DNA of 52,114 bases from DUSC01 sp964371125. Lineage in GTDB: Bacteria; Pseudomonadota; Alphaproteobacteria; Rhizobiales; Rhizobiaceae. Position numbers and translations under genes: made by a program. Positions 8,086 to 15,346 of the stretch are shown here, piece after piece. Numbering within the stretch: position 1 is the first letter of the stretch; every line of letters starts with the position of its first letter. Below the pieces are notes generated by a model, which searched no databases, was not told the origin of the DNA, and worked only from the letters and a program-made list of their open reading frames with translations. Location: NCBI GenBank assembly GCA_964371125.1, contig CAYJMY010000006.1, positions 1 through 52,114 on the forward strand. The letters are read 5' to 3'.

Positions 8086-8927
8086 CGCTCGTCTCCCTTC
8101 TCGCGATTGATCGGATAACCGCTTGCCGGGCCGCGCAGCGGCTGGATCAGCATGCGGTCGAGCCAGAGGTCGCGGCGGGTGCGGAACTGCTCAACGCCGA
8201 TGGTCATCGTCTCGTGACCTTCACGCGGCTGCGGTCGGTATGTCCCCATCAGGCGGTCCCACCAGGGCAGATTGAAGCCGAAATTGCTGTTAGTCTCGCT
8301 GGGATGGATCGAGTGGTGTACCCGGTGCATGTCGGGCGTCACCACGATCAGCCGCAGCAGCCGGTCGATAGCCACCGGAATGCGGATGTTTGAGTGGTTG
8401 AACATTGCCGTGGCGTTCAAGAGCACCTCGAAGACCAGCACCGCGACAGCCGGCGGCCCCAGAGCCGCGACCACAGCGAGCTTGATGCCCATCGATAAAA
8501 GGATTTCGACCGGGTGAAAGCGCAGTCCCGTCGTCACGTCGAATTCGAGGTCGGCGTGATGCATGCGGTGCAACCGCCAAAGGGCTGGCACGGCATGGAA
8601 CATGACATGCTGGAGATAGATGGCGAGATCGAGCGCCAGCACCGAGACGACAAATGCGAGCCAGAACGGTACGTCGAAGACGTTGAACAAGCCCCAGCCG
8701 CGCTCCTGCGCTACCAATGCCAGTCCGACGGCGACGATCGGAAAGGTTAACCGCACCAGAAGCGTGTCGATGACGACGACGCCGAGATTGCTGCTCCAGC
8801 GGAGAAGGCGCGGTATCTCGCGACGGCGCCTAGGTGCGGCAACCTCCCAGATCGCCATGGCCAGGAGGATGCTGAGGAAAAAGCCCATCCGGATCAGCGG
8901 TTCGTTTGACAGAATAAGGTCGGTCAT
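8082..8927 (-). CDS. Sterol desaturase / fatty acid hydroxylase family protein
   Basis: A 281-residue integral membrane di-iron protein. Four hydrophobic regions surround the expected histidine clusters: HVMFH (107-111), HRMHH (120-124) and HRVHHS near residue 205, with further His at HSNIRI. The superfamily uses O2 and two irons to hydroxylate or desaturate lipids. The substrate cannot be told from sequence; bacteria without sterols often carry such proteins next to sulfur or detoxification genes. First gene of the minus-strand operon, 84 bases from the divergent ArsR-rhodanese regulator, which probably controls it. Confidence 0.82.
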   Translation of the reverse strand: MTDLILSNEPLIRMGFFLSILLAMAIWEVAAPRRRREIPRLLRWSSNLGVVVIDTLLVRLTFPIVAVGLALVAQERGWGLFNVFDVPFWLAFVVSVLALDLAIYLQHVMFHAVPALWRLHRMHHADLEFDVTTGLRFHPVEILLSMGIKLAVVAALGPPAVAVLVFEVLLNATAMFNHSNIRIPVAIDRLLRLIVVTPDMHRVHHSIHPSETNSNFGFNLPWWDRLMGTYRPQPREGHETMTIGVEQFRTRRDLWLDRMLIQPLRGPASGYPINREKGDER

Positions 8928-8964
8928 TGGATCTATGAGGCCTTGCCAAGCCCATTCGGGCAGA

Positions 8965-9000
8965 TTACATTCAATTAGTCACTTGAATGATATAGTGTAA
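8965..9000. promoter_or_regulatory. Divergent promoter with ArsR-type operator candidate
   Basis: The 84-bp gap between the desaturase operon (minus) and the ArsR-rhodanese gene (plus) is AT-rich unlike its surroundings. It holds the inverted repeat ATTCAA (8969-8974) and TTGAAT (8983-8988) around an 8-base centre, with outer TTACA and TGTAA. TATAGT at 8991 is a plausible -10 for the plus gene. A repressor bound here would block both directions. Confidence 0.6.
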
Positions 9001-9011
9001 GGCACTCGAAA

Positions 9012-9674
9012 ATGTCAACCGGCCCGAAACAAGCGCTCTACGCCGAGTTCGCATCTGTCGCCCGCGCGCTCGGGTCGCAGCATCGCCTGGAGATCCTTGA
9101 ACATCTCGCCCAGGGCGAACGCGGCGTGGACGCGCTGGCGGAGCGGGTTGGCTTGTCGATCGCAAATGCCTCGCAGCATTTGCAGCAGTTGAGACGTGCC
9201 GGGCTTGTCGTTTCTCGACGGGACGGAAAATTCGTGCTCTACCGGCTCGCCGACGACAATGTGCTCAACGTCATGATGGCGCTTTCCGATGTCGCGGGGC
9301 GCAATCTCGCCGCGGTTGACCGCATCCGGCGTAGCTATTTCGATGATCGCGACAGCATGGAGCCGGTCTCGCGCGAAGAGCTTCTGCAAAGAACGCGCGA
9401 CGATCTGGTCACGGTGCTCGACGTTCGGCCCTCGGACGAATTCGCGGTCGGACACGTTCCCGGCGCCATCAACATTCCGTTAAGTGAACTGGAGACGCGG
9501 CTCGCTGAACTCGACCCCGATCACGAGATCGTCGCCTATTGCCGTGGTCAGTGGTGCGTGCTGTCGTTTGAGGCCGTCGCGGCACTTCGTGCCCGCGGTT
9601 TCAAGATACGGCGTTTGGAGGACGGTCTGCCGGAATGGCGGGCGGCGGGCCTGCCGGTCGAAACGGTCGATTGA
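9012..9674 (+). CDS. ArsR-family regulator fused to rhodanese domain
   Basis: A 220-residue protein. Residues about 10-90 form an ArsR/SmtB winged helix (LGSQHRLEILEHLAQGERGVDALAERVGLS, recognition helix ANASQHLQQLRRAGLV). Residues 118-215 form a rhodanese domain (VLDVRPSDEFAVGHVPGAINIPL) with active-site loop CRGQWC. The only cysteines are Cys177 and Cys182 in that loop. The DNA-binding domain has none of the metal or persulfide-sensing cysteines of ArsR, BigR or SqrR. This suggests that the rhodanese loop itself senses sulfane sulfur through a persulfide or disulfide. The gene diverges from the sulfur operon across a palindrome it probably binds, and is followed 13 bases later by the nucleoside phosphorylase. 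Confidence 0.85.
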   Translation: MSTGPKQALYAEFASVARALGSQHRLEILEHLAQGERGVDALAERVGLSIANASQHLQQLRRAGLVVSRRDGKFVLYRLADDNVLNVMMALSDVAGRNLAAVDRIRRSYFDDRDSMEPVSREELLQRTRDDLVTVLDVRPSDEFAVGHVPGAINIPLSELETRLAELDPDHEIVAYCRGQWCVLSFEAVAALRARGFKIRRLEDGLPEWRAAGLPVETVD

Positions 9675-9687
9675 GGGGTAACTGGCG

Positions 9688-10512
9688 GTGAACTCAACGG
9701 ATCAGAGATCGTCCGAATGGCCGATCGTGAACGGCAAGGATCATACCGCGCCCTCGGTGTTCCAGCCGGAAGCACTGCTGCGCGAGGCACGGCGGCAGAA
9801 GGGGTTGCCGCTCGCAGCCGTTCCCGAAGTCTGCATCCTGGATCCCGACGGCGATGTCGTGCAGCACCTGAGAAGAACCGGCGCCGGCCGAGTCCATGAA
9901 GGGTGGGCCTGCTATCACACCGAGTTGCTGAGGTTCGATCTCCATGGCGTCGAGGCCGGCATTATCGGCTGTGCTGTCGGTGCGCCGTTCGCGGTGCTCG
10001 TGGCCGAACAGCTCTTCGCGTCGGGCTGCCGGCTGCTGATTAGCGTGACATCTGCCGGCCAGATCGCGGACAACGGGCCAACGCCATATTTCGTTTTGAT
10101 TGACCGAGCCCTTCGTGACGAGGGAACGAGCTATCACTATCTTCCTCCGGCCAGGTTCGTTGATGCTCCCGATACCGAGCTGCTCGCGTGTGCCGAAAAA
10201 GCCCTCTCGGAGCTCTCGGACATTTCCGTTCATCGCGGCACCATTTGGACGACCGATGCGCCATATCGGGAAACCGTCGCCGCGATCGCGTCCGCGCGCG
10301 AGGCAGGCGCCCTCGCCGTGGAAATGGAGGCAGGAGCTCTATATGCCTTCGCGACCGCAATGGCCCGCCCCGTCATCTGCTTTGCGCACGTGACGAATGC
10401 CATGGCCCAGACTGCCGGCGACTTCGAGAAGGGTGAAGCAGACGGCGCTATCGCGACGCTCAGCGTGATCCGAGCCGTAGCTGAAATCTGGTCACATCCT
10501 CACGCTGATTAG
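9688..10512 (+). CDS. Nucleoside phosphorylase (PNP/UDP family)
   Basis: A 274-residue enzyme of the purine/uridine phosphorylase superfamily, which cleaves a nucleoside with phosphate to base and ribose-1-phosphate. Family blocks are GIIGCAVGAPFAVLVAEQL (phosphate and nucleoside site), ISVTSAGQIAD and the ribose-binding ALAVEMEAGALYAFA. The last matches the family's VEMExxA signature. The start is GTG at 9688, 13 bases after the regulator stop, with GAGGGG upstream. Co-transcription with an ArsR-rhodanese gene is unusual for nucleoside salvage and suggests a sulfur-bearing substrate (for example a thionucleoside), but nothing in the sequence proves it. Confidence 0.82.
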   Translation: MNSTDQRSSEWPIVNGKDHTAPSVFQPEALLREARRQKGLPLAAVPEVCILDPDGDVVQHLRRTGAGRVHEGWACYHTELLRFDLHGVEAGIIGCAVGAPFAVLVAEQLFASGCRLLISVTSAGQIADNGPTPYFVLIDRALRDEGTSYHYLPPARFVDAPDTELLACAEKALSELSDISVHRGTIWTTDAPYRETVAAIASAREAGALAVEMEAGALYAFATAMARPVICFAHVTNAMAQTAGDFEKGEADGAIATLSVIRAVAEIWSHPHAD

Positions 10513-10602
10513 CGCAGAACGACCGAAATAGTCGTAGTTTACAAAACCGTTCGAAGATTGGTTATGAGAAGTGCCGGTCCTTGATTCGAAAGGGGATTCG
10601 GC

Positions 10603-11662
10603 ATGTCACAAAGCCACTATATCGGGCTGGATGTCTCGGCTCGCACCGTCAATCTTTGCGTCGTCGATCACGATGGCCACGCGGTGCACGAGCGCAAGCT
10701 CTCCTCCGAACCGGAGGAAATCGCACAGCATATCCTGTCACTTCGGTTTCCGATTGTTCGTGTCGGTCTTGAGGCCGGTATGTTGTCGCAACATATCTAT
10801 GGGCGGTTGGCAGACGCTGGCCTCCCAGTCGTGTGCGTCGAGACCCGGCACCGAGACCCGGCACATGAAGGCGGCGCTCGCCGCGCAACTCAACAAGACA
10901 GACCGGCACGATGCGCGCGGGATCGCACAGATGATGCGCGTCGGTCTGTTCAAGCCGGTTCACGTCAAGACGCCGAACAGCCAGCGCCTGCGCACGATTC
11001 TCACCGCACGGCAGCTATTGCGGAATAAACTCCAGGACGTCGAGAACGAAATCCGCGGACTCATCCGCAACTTCGGCTATCACCTCGGAAAGGTGACGGC
11101 TCGCGACTTCGAGCCACGCGTGCGGGAACTGATCGCTGAAACAGACCTGGAGCCAGTGGCGGATGCGTTGCTGTTGGCGAGGCGCTCCCTGAGAGAGCAA
11201 TTCGGCCGGCTGGACGACATGATTGTCCGACTGGCTCGGCATGACGAGGTGACACGCCGGTTCATGACGGTTCCCGGCGTCGGCCCTCTGGTCGCACTGA
11301 CGTTCCGGGCAACGGTCGACGTTCCGTCCCGCTTCACGCGTTCCCGCAAAGTCGGTGCTCACTTTGGACTGACACCGCGCAAGCAGCAATCCGGCGAAGT
11401 TGACCGCAACGGACGGATCTCGAGATGGGGCGATGAAATGATGCGAAGCCTCCTTTATGAGGCCGGGCAAGTCCTGCTGACGCGAGTGAAGCGGTGGTCG
11501 GCGCTCAAGGCGTGGGGTGCACGGATCTCGCGACGCCGAGGCCACAAGAAGGCGATCATCGCGCTCGCTCGGAAGATCGCTGTGATCCTCCATCGCATGT
11601 GGATCGACGGAACGGAATTCGACGGGGGCAAGCGGCCGGAAACCGCTGCTTCATCTATTTAG
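10603..11662 (+). pseudogene. IS110-family transposase, broken by a 13-bp duplication
   Basis: The first frame runs from MSQSHYIGLDVSARTVNLCVV to VVCVETRH, then goes out of frame. The rest (MKAALAAQLNKTDRHDARGIAQ onward to KRPETAASSI) continues in another frame. The cause is a perfect 13-bp tandem duplication at 10839-10864; removing one copy gives a full 348-residue IS110 DEDD transposase. Landmarks: the RuvC-like N-terminus with GLDVS and the DRHDA acidic pair, and the C-terminal Tnp20 domain PGVGPLVALTFRATVDVP with the serine-bearing AHFGLTPRKQQSGE. As written, the element has lost its recombinase. IS110 elements lack inverted repeats and the ends cannot be placed. Confidence 0.85.
10839..10864 (+). 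repeat. Perfect 13-bp tandem duplication inside IS110
   Basis: CGAGACCCGGCAC occurs twice head to tail (10839-10851 and 10852-10864). Thirteen is not a multiple of three, so the duplication shifts the frame exactly between VETRH and MKAAL of the transposase. Exact identity suggests a recent slippage event. Confidence 0.9.
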
Positions 11663-11666
11663 GATT

Positions 11667-11709
11667 CGACCGGGTTCAATTCCGGTCGAGGCACCTCCCC
11701 GCGAGGGGA
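11667..11709 (+). other. Two hairpins in the 3' non-coding end of IS110
   Basis: Four bases after the transposase stop is a 7-bp stem CGACCGG/CCGGTCG with an 8-base loop (11667-11688). A second stem, TCCCC/GGGGA with a GCGA tetraloop, spans 11696-11709. IS110-family elements encode a structured bridge RNA in a non-coding end, downstream of the gene in the IS1111 branch. These hairpins could be part of one or a terminator; I cannot decide. The rest of the gap up to 11863 holds no gene I can support. Confidence 0.35.
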
Positions 11710-11863
11710 CGGGGAACGGCGAGCGCGCAAATACGACTTGACCGCCAAGGCCGATGCCGAGGTGATGTCGCAATTTAGATTGTCCCGCCGGTTCCTCTGA
11801 TCCCATCCTGTGGCGGTCTTGTACCGACCACGAAGAGAAGCATGATCCTCGCCGGTGTGCCGC

Positions 11864-12082
11864 TCAAACCTCGTCGTCAGGCTCGACCAGATCGACGTGG
11901 CTGACACCGAGGGCTTGGGCGAGCTCATACAGCGTGATCACGGTCGGGTTCCTCCGGCCGCGTTCGAGGCTGCTGAGATATTGCTGGCTGAAGCCGGAAC
12001 GCGCTTCGACCTCTTCCTGGGTCAGGCCCTTCTCCCGACGCAGGCGGGCGAAGTTCCGGCCGACCAGTTTGCGCATATCCAT
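11864..12082 (-). CDS. XRE-family helix-turn-helix regulator (72 aa)
   Basis: A small Cro/C1-type DNA-binding protein. The whole length is the HTH_3 domain: NFARLRREKGLTQEEVEARSGFSQQYLSSLERGRRNPTVITLYELAQAL, with the recognition helix around SQQYLSSLERG, followed by an acidic tail PDDEV. No ligand domain. It is transcribed away from another small HTH gene at 12237, with 154 bases between them, so the two probably share a regulatory region controlling element functions. Start is the ATG at 12082; a second Met two codons later is possible. Confidence 0.8.
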   Translation of the reverse strand: MDMRKLVGRNFARLRREKGLTQEEVEARSGFSQQYLSSLERGRRNPTVITLYELAQALGVSHVDLVEPDDEV

Positions 12083-12225
12083 GCACAGGAAGATCGCGGT
12101 TTACACACTTTAAGTTTATCAACTATAGTATGTAAATGATCCGCTGGGAGTGAGGGAAACCACGCTATCCGGTTGGTCCGAATAGAGAAGTCGTAGTTCT
12201 GGCGCGCACGTTCGTATCCGTAGGA

Positions 12226-12245
12226 GGTGATCATGCATGATCACC
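12226..12245. promoter_or_regulatory. Perfect 20-bp palindrome over an RBS and start codon
   Basis: Positions 12226-12245 read GGTGATCATG then CATGATCACC, a perfect 20-bp palindrome with no spacer. It begins in the AGGAGG ribosome-binding site (12222-12227) and covers the ATG at 12237 of the small HTH gene. A regulator dimer bound here, or an mRNA stem, would block expression. Confidence 0.6.
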
Positions 12246-12491
12246 GCCCGACAGACGCGGGCCGCACGCGCGTTGCTTGGTTGGACGCAGGAGACGCTCG
12301 CTGAAAAGGCCCTGGTATCCCTGACCGCGTTGAAGCGCCTCGAGTCCGAGAGCGGGCTCAAGGTGTATGAGACGACGCGCGATCAGGTACGCCGGGCGTT
12401 CGAGGCCAACGGCATCGTCTTCCTCAACTCCGACCAGGGGGAAGGAGTGATGTTCGTTCGTGCGAAGATCGACAGTCGCAAATCACCCTGA
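12237..12491 (+). CDS. XRE-like helix-turn-helix protein (84 aa)
   Basis: Residues 1-55 form a helix-turn-helix of the type common in alphaproteobacterial elements: TARQTRAARALLGWTQETLAEKALVSLTALKRLES. The tail, RRAFEANGIVFLNSDQGEGVMF, is the short beta-hairpin extension seen in these proteins. It has a near-perfect AGGAGG site 9 bases before the ATG, covered by the palindrome described separately, so self-regulation is plausible. Target genes are unknown; the replication and transfer modules downstream are candidates. Confidence 0.78.
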   Translation: MITARQTRAARALLGWTQETLAEKALVSLTALKRLESESGLKVYETTRDQVRRAFEANGIVFLNSDQGEGVMFVRAKIDSRKSP

Positions 12492-12623
12492 CATCGCCCG
12501 CAAGGCACCTTTGCGATGCCTGCCATGCATCGCGCGATGCGCCAACGTCCTCTCCCACTGCCCGTCGAACGCCTGGTTAACAAATAAGGCCCGGGCGGAT
12601 ATGATGTGGCTCTGGGGGCTGAG

Positions 12624-12890
12624 GTGACGCAATTACATTTTCTCGATGAACCGCCGCAGAGCGCGGCGCTCACGGCCTATGACCGTAAGCATATGAAGCT
12701 CTACATGCGCCTGCTCGACGCGGCGACCGACGGCGCCGACTGGCGCGAGGCCGTCACGATCCTGTTCGGCCTCGATCCAGACCGCGAACCAGACCGCGCG
12801 CGCCATGTCCACGACGCCCATCTCGCCCGCGCCCGCTGGATGACCGAGCACGGCTACCGCCTGCTCGTGCACGAGGGCCGTCCCCACTGA
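12624..12890 (+). CDS. DUF2285-type small protein
   Basis: An 88-residue protein related to DUF2285 proteins of rhizobial elements: LTAYDRKHMKLYMRLLDAATDGADWREAVTILFGLDPDREPDRARHVHDAHLARARWMTEHGYRLL in part. The DREPxRARxxxxxHLARARWM block is the most diagnostic piece. The fold is helical and probably DNA-binding; function not established. I prefer the GTG at 12624 (VTQLHFLDEPP), with GGGGG five bases upstream, over the GTG at 12606. It precedes a broken DUF6499/DUF2285 gene, the usual neighbour. Confidence 0.7.
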   Translation: MTQLHFLDEPPQSAALTAYDRKHMKLYMRLLDAATDGADWREAVTILFGLDPDREPDRARHVHDAHLARARWMTEHGYRLLVHEGRPH

Positions 12891-13000
12891 TTGGATCGCG
12901 ATGCCAGTCCGGCATCGCCTGTTGCCGCCTTCGGGGCTTCCGGCAGCCTCTGCAACCGGGAATGGTGCGCCTCCCGGTAGTCAACGCGCAGAGGACGCCC

Positions 13001-13775
13001 ATGACACCTGACATATCCCGGTGGCGGTCGACATCGACCTACGACTATCTCGACGATCTCACATCGCCCGACCTCGGCTGGGAATGGCTGCGGCGCAACG
13101 GCGACTATCAGCGCGATTATGCCGAGACCAGGCGGCCGTCGTGCGACCTCGGGGAACTGACGAGCCGGGTCCGGAGATGCTGGGGGTTGCAATTTCCTTG
13201 TCCGCCCTTCTTTCAACGCGACCGAAATCCCCATCTTCTGGTGCCCTGAGGACGACACCAGCACCGTGCTGCTGACGGCCGCGTCCTCCATACTTCCCGC
13301 CGATAGCAATCTCTTCACCGTCGTTCAGGAAACCGCCGCCCGCGCCGACGAACAGGGCATCCATTTCCTGCACGATCCCGGAGATGGGCAGGTTCTCCAT
13401 CTCCTGCGGCTGGCCGGCGTCGTGGCCGGCGAGCCCCTTGCCGCGCTGATCCCGCTCGACCTCGACGGCCTCGACCGGCTCGAAGCCGTCGAGCGTCTGC
13501 TAAAATCCCTAGTTGGCCGTGCTGTCCCGCCCGATGCCCGCCTGACCAAGCAGCAACGCCGGCGTGCCCGCCACATGCTGCAAGCCGTCGACGGGCGCAT
13601 GAACGGCGCGACCTACCGCGAGATCGCTGGCGTCATTTACGGCGTGTCCCGCGTTGCATCCGATCCCTGGAAGTCCTCGGCGCTGCGCGACGCGACCATG
13701 GACCTTGTCAAGGACGCCCTCGCCATGATCGCCGGGGGCTATCGCGTGCTGCTGCGTCATCGCCGCCGATCCTGA
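13001..13775 (+). pseudogene. DUF6499-DUF2285 regulator-like gene, frameshifted
   Basis: The N-terminal part (MTPDISRWRSTSTYDYLDDL, then LGWEWLRRNGDYQRDYAE) is the DUF6499 domain. The C-terminal part (VVQETAARADEQGIHFLHDPGDG through LTKQQRRRARHMLQAVDGRMNGATYREIAGVIYG to YRVLLRHRRRS) is DUF2285. They are in different frames. One extra T at about 13198-13199 turns what should read NFLVRPSFNATEIPIFWCPEDD out of frame and ends the first half at 13249. Without it the gene would encode 257 residues. These proteins are predicted DNA-binding regulators of conjugative elements. A restart in the second half is possible but would lose the N-terminal domain. A sequencing error is the alternative. Confidence 0.75.
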
Positions 13776-13907
13776 CCTGATGTCGGAAGGGGGTGCGAAT
13801 TTGGCACGCCCTTCTTCGCACTCCCCCCTCGCGGCTCTCCTTCGCCACCGTGGCCTGCGTCCGCCGCTCATCGCCAGCGGCCTCAACCAACCCACGGAGG
13901 CCCGATC

Positions 13908-14189
13908 ATGTCACCCAATCTCGCCGGCTTGCCGCCGCGCTTTCTCAGAACTCCCGAAGCCGCGCGTTTCCTCGGCCTCTCCGGCCGGACGCTGGAGAAG
14001 CACCGTACCTATGGGACCGGCCCCGCCTATCGCAAGCTCGGCGGCCGCGTCGTCTATGCAATCGACGATTTGCGGGCCTGGGCCGATCGGGGCGCCGTCA
14101 CCTCGACCTCCGATCCGCGCGGGTCTGTGCTGCCCGCCAAGCGCCATGAACCGATGCCGGCGGCCCACGCCGGCCGCACCCGTCGCTGA
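13908..14189 (+). CDS. AlpA/excisionase-like helix-turn-helix protein
   Basis: A 93-residue protein with an HTH_17 (MerR-like) domain at residues 8-60: PPRFLRTPEAARFLGLSGRTLEKHRTYGTGPAYRKLGGRVVYAIDDLRAWAD. The tail is basic and Pro/Ala-rich. Proteins of this type act as excisionases or as local regulators, and in rhizobial elements one regularly precedes the replication initiator, as here (11 bases before the next ATG). No integrase is next to it, so a regulatory job for the replication operon is likelier. Confidence 0.8.
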   Translation: MSPNLAGLPPRFLRTPEAARFLGLSGRTLEKHRTYGTGPAYRKLGGRVVYAIDDLRAWADRGAVTSTSDPRGSVLPAKRHEPMPAAHAGRTRR

Positions 14190-14200
14190 GACGTCCGATC

Positions 14201-15346
14201 ATGAAGCGGCGGCGTCTCATCACCTCGACCGAGCGGGCCAGGCTCGATCCCTTCATCGTTGCGACCGGCGACGCCAGTCCGCGCGATCAGCGCGATCTCA
14301 TGGAGCGGCCGTTCTTCTCGCTCGCCAAGGCGAAGCGTGTCGCGCCGATCCTTTACGAGACCGGCGGGGTCCGGGTCGAGGTCTTCGCTGTGCCCGAGCA
14401 CGGCATGGCGACCATTTGGGACGCCGACGTTCTCATCTGGGCCGCCAGCCAGATCGTCGAAGCCGAGAACTTGGGGCTAAAGACCTCGCGCTTCCTACGC
14501 TTCACCCCCTACCAACTCCTGATGGCAATCGGCCGCGAAACCGGCCAGCGTGATTACAAGCTGCTGAAGGGCGCGCTTACCCGCCTGCAATCGACCGTCA
14601 TCCGCACCACCATCCGCCAGGGCGAGCATTGGCGCCGCCACCAGTTCTCCTGGATCAACGAATGGGAGGAATGCGTGACGCGCGACGGCCGCGTCGAGGG
14701 CATGGAATTCGTCCTGCCCGACTGGTTCTATCGCGGCGTCACCGACCGCTCCTTGGTTCTCACCATCGACCCGGCCTATTTCCGGCTGACGGGCGGGATC
14801 GAGCGCTGGCTCTACCGCGTCGCGCGCAAGCACGCCGGCCGCCAGCCGCGGGGCTGGATCTTCGAGATTGCCCATCTCCACGAAAAGTCCGGCAGCCTCG
14901 TGCGCGTCTCGGACTTCGCGCTCCAACTCCGGCGCATCGCCCTGCGCCAGCCGCTGCCCGGCTACCGCCTCCAGATCGAGCGCGAAGGCCGCCGCGAACT
15001 GCTGCGCATCGTGCCGATGAAGTTATCCACAGGGCCTGTGGATAACGCTGTGGAAGCACTCGGAACTTCGCACGCAAGCGGTATCGGGATTTCGCACGCA
15101 GGACTATCGGGACTTCGCACGCAGAGATCGCAGTTAAGTCTCTGGCCGGAAACGACGATTCCAGGCCTTAACTTAGAATCTAACAGAGAATCTAACTCTT
15201 ATGTTGCGCGGAGCGATGTGGAAAACACCGTCGCTGCCGCCATCAACGGGCTCCTCCGAAAGACATCCGGGGCGCGGCCAACCGGCAGTGACGCCGCTCA
15301 CCCATCGCGACTGCCCCTTGGGCGCAAGCCGGGAGGAGCACGATGA
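14201..15346 (+). CDS. Replication initiator protein A (RPA family)
   Basis: A 381-residue initiator of the RepA/RPA family found on alphaproteobacterial elements. The core, about residues 20-270, has the family text LMERPFFSLAKAKRV, then TIWDADVLIWAASQI, FTPYQLLMAIGRETG, LLKGALTRLQSTVIRTTI and LTGGIERWLYRVARKHAG, forming winged-helix domains. The C-terminal ~110 residues are low-complexity and coincide with DnaA boxes and iterons in the DNA (15022-15124), so that part of the gene doubles as a likely origin. The last codon overlaps parA by 4 bases (ATGA). It should support vegetative or transient replication; integrative elements of this kind also carry it. Confidence 0.85.
   Translation: MKRRRLITSTERARLDPFIVATGDASPRDQRDLMERPFFSLAKAKRVAPILYETGGVRVEVFAVPEHGMATIWDADVLIWAASQIVEAENLGLKTSRFLRFTPYQLLMAIGRETGQRDYKLLKGALTRLQSTVIRTTIRQGEHWRRHQFSWINEWEECVTRDGRVEGMEFVLPDWFYRGVTDRSLVLTIDPAYFRLTGGIERWLYRVARKHAGRQPRGWIFEIAHLHEKSGSLVRVSDFALQLRRIALRQPLPGYRLQIEREGRRELLRIVPMKLSTGPVDNAVEALGTSHASGIGISHAGLSGLRTQRSQLSLWPETTIPGLNLESNRESNSYVARSDVENTVAAAINGLLRKTSGARPTGSDAAHPSRLPLGRKPGGAR
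15022..15200. other. Candidate replication origin (oriV) inside repA
   Basis: Three origin hallmarks occur in order within the 3' end of the initiator gene. First, two consensus DnaA boxes, TTATCCACA (15023-15031) and TGTGGATAA (15037-15045), form a perfect inverted pair with 11-bp arms. Second, three iteron-like repeats. Third, an AT-rich stretch (15131-15200) with the 10-bp direct repeat AGAATCTAAC at 15175 and 15187 and the inverted pair GTTAAG/CTTAAC. The order boxes, iterons, AT-rich unwinding region is typical of iteron origins. Confidence 0.7.
15060..15124 (+). repeat. Three 18-bp iteron-like direct repeats
   Basis: Copies at 15060-15077, 15084-15101 and 15107-15124 follow the consensus TCGGGAYTTCGCACGCAG. 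The core TTCGCACGCA is identical in all three. Starts are 24 and 23 bases apart, about two helix turns, so bound initiators would lie on one face. They encode the repeated SHA-containing text of the initiator tail. Confidence 0.75.

Noticed and set aside
11667..11690. tRNA T-arm-like text (GGTTCAATTCC)
   Set aside because: The stem pairing does not fit a five-base T-stem with a seven-base loop, and no D-arm, anticodon arm or acceptor partner is found upstream, so no tRNA or attachment site is called.
15060..15196. CRISPR-like array
   Set aside because: Only three short repeats with 5-6 base gaps plus a two-copy AT repeat; too short and regular for CRISPR, and placement fits iterons.
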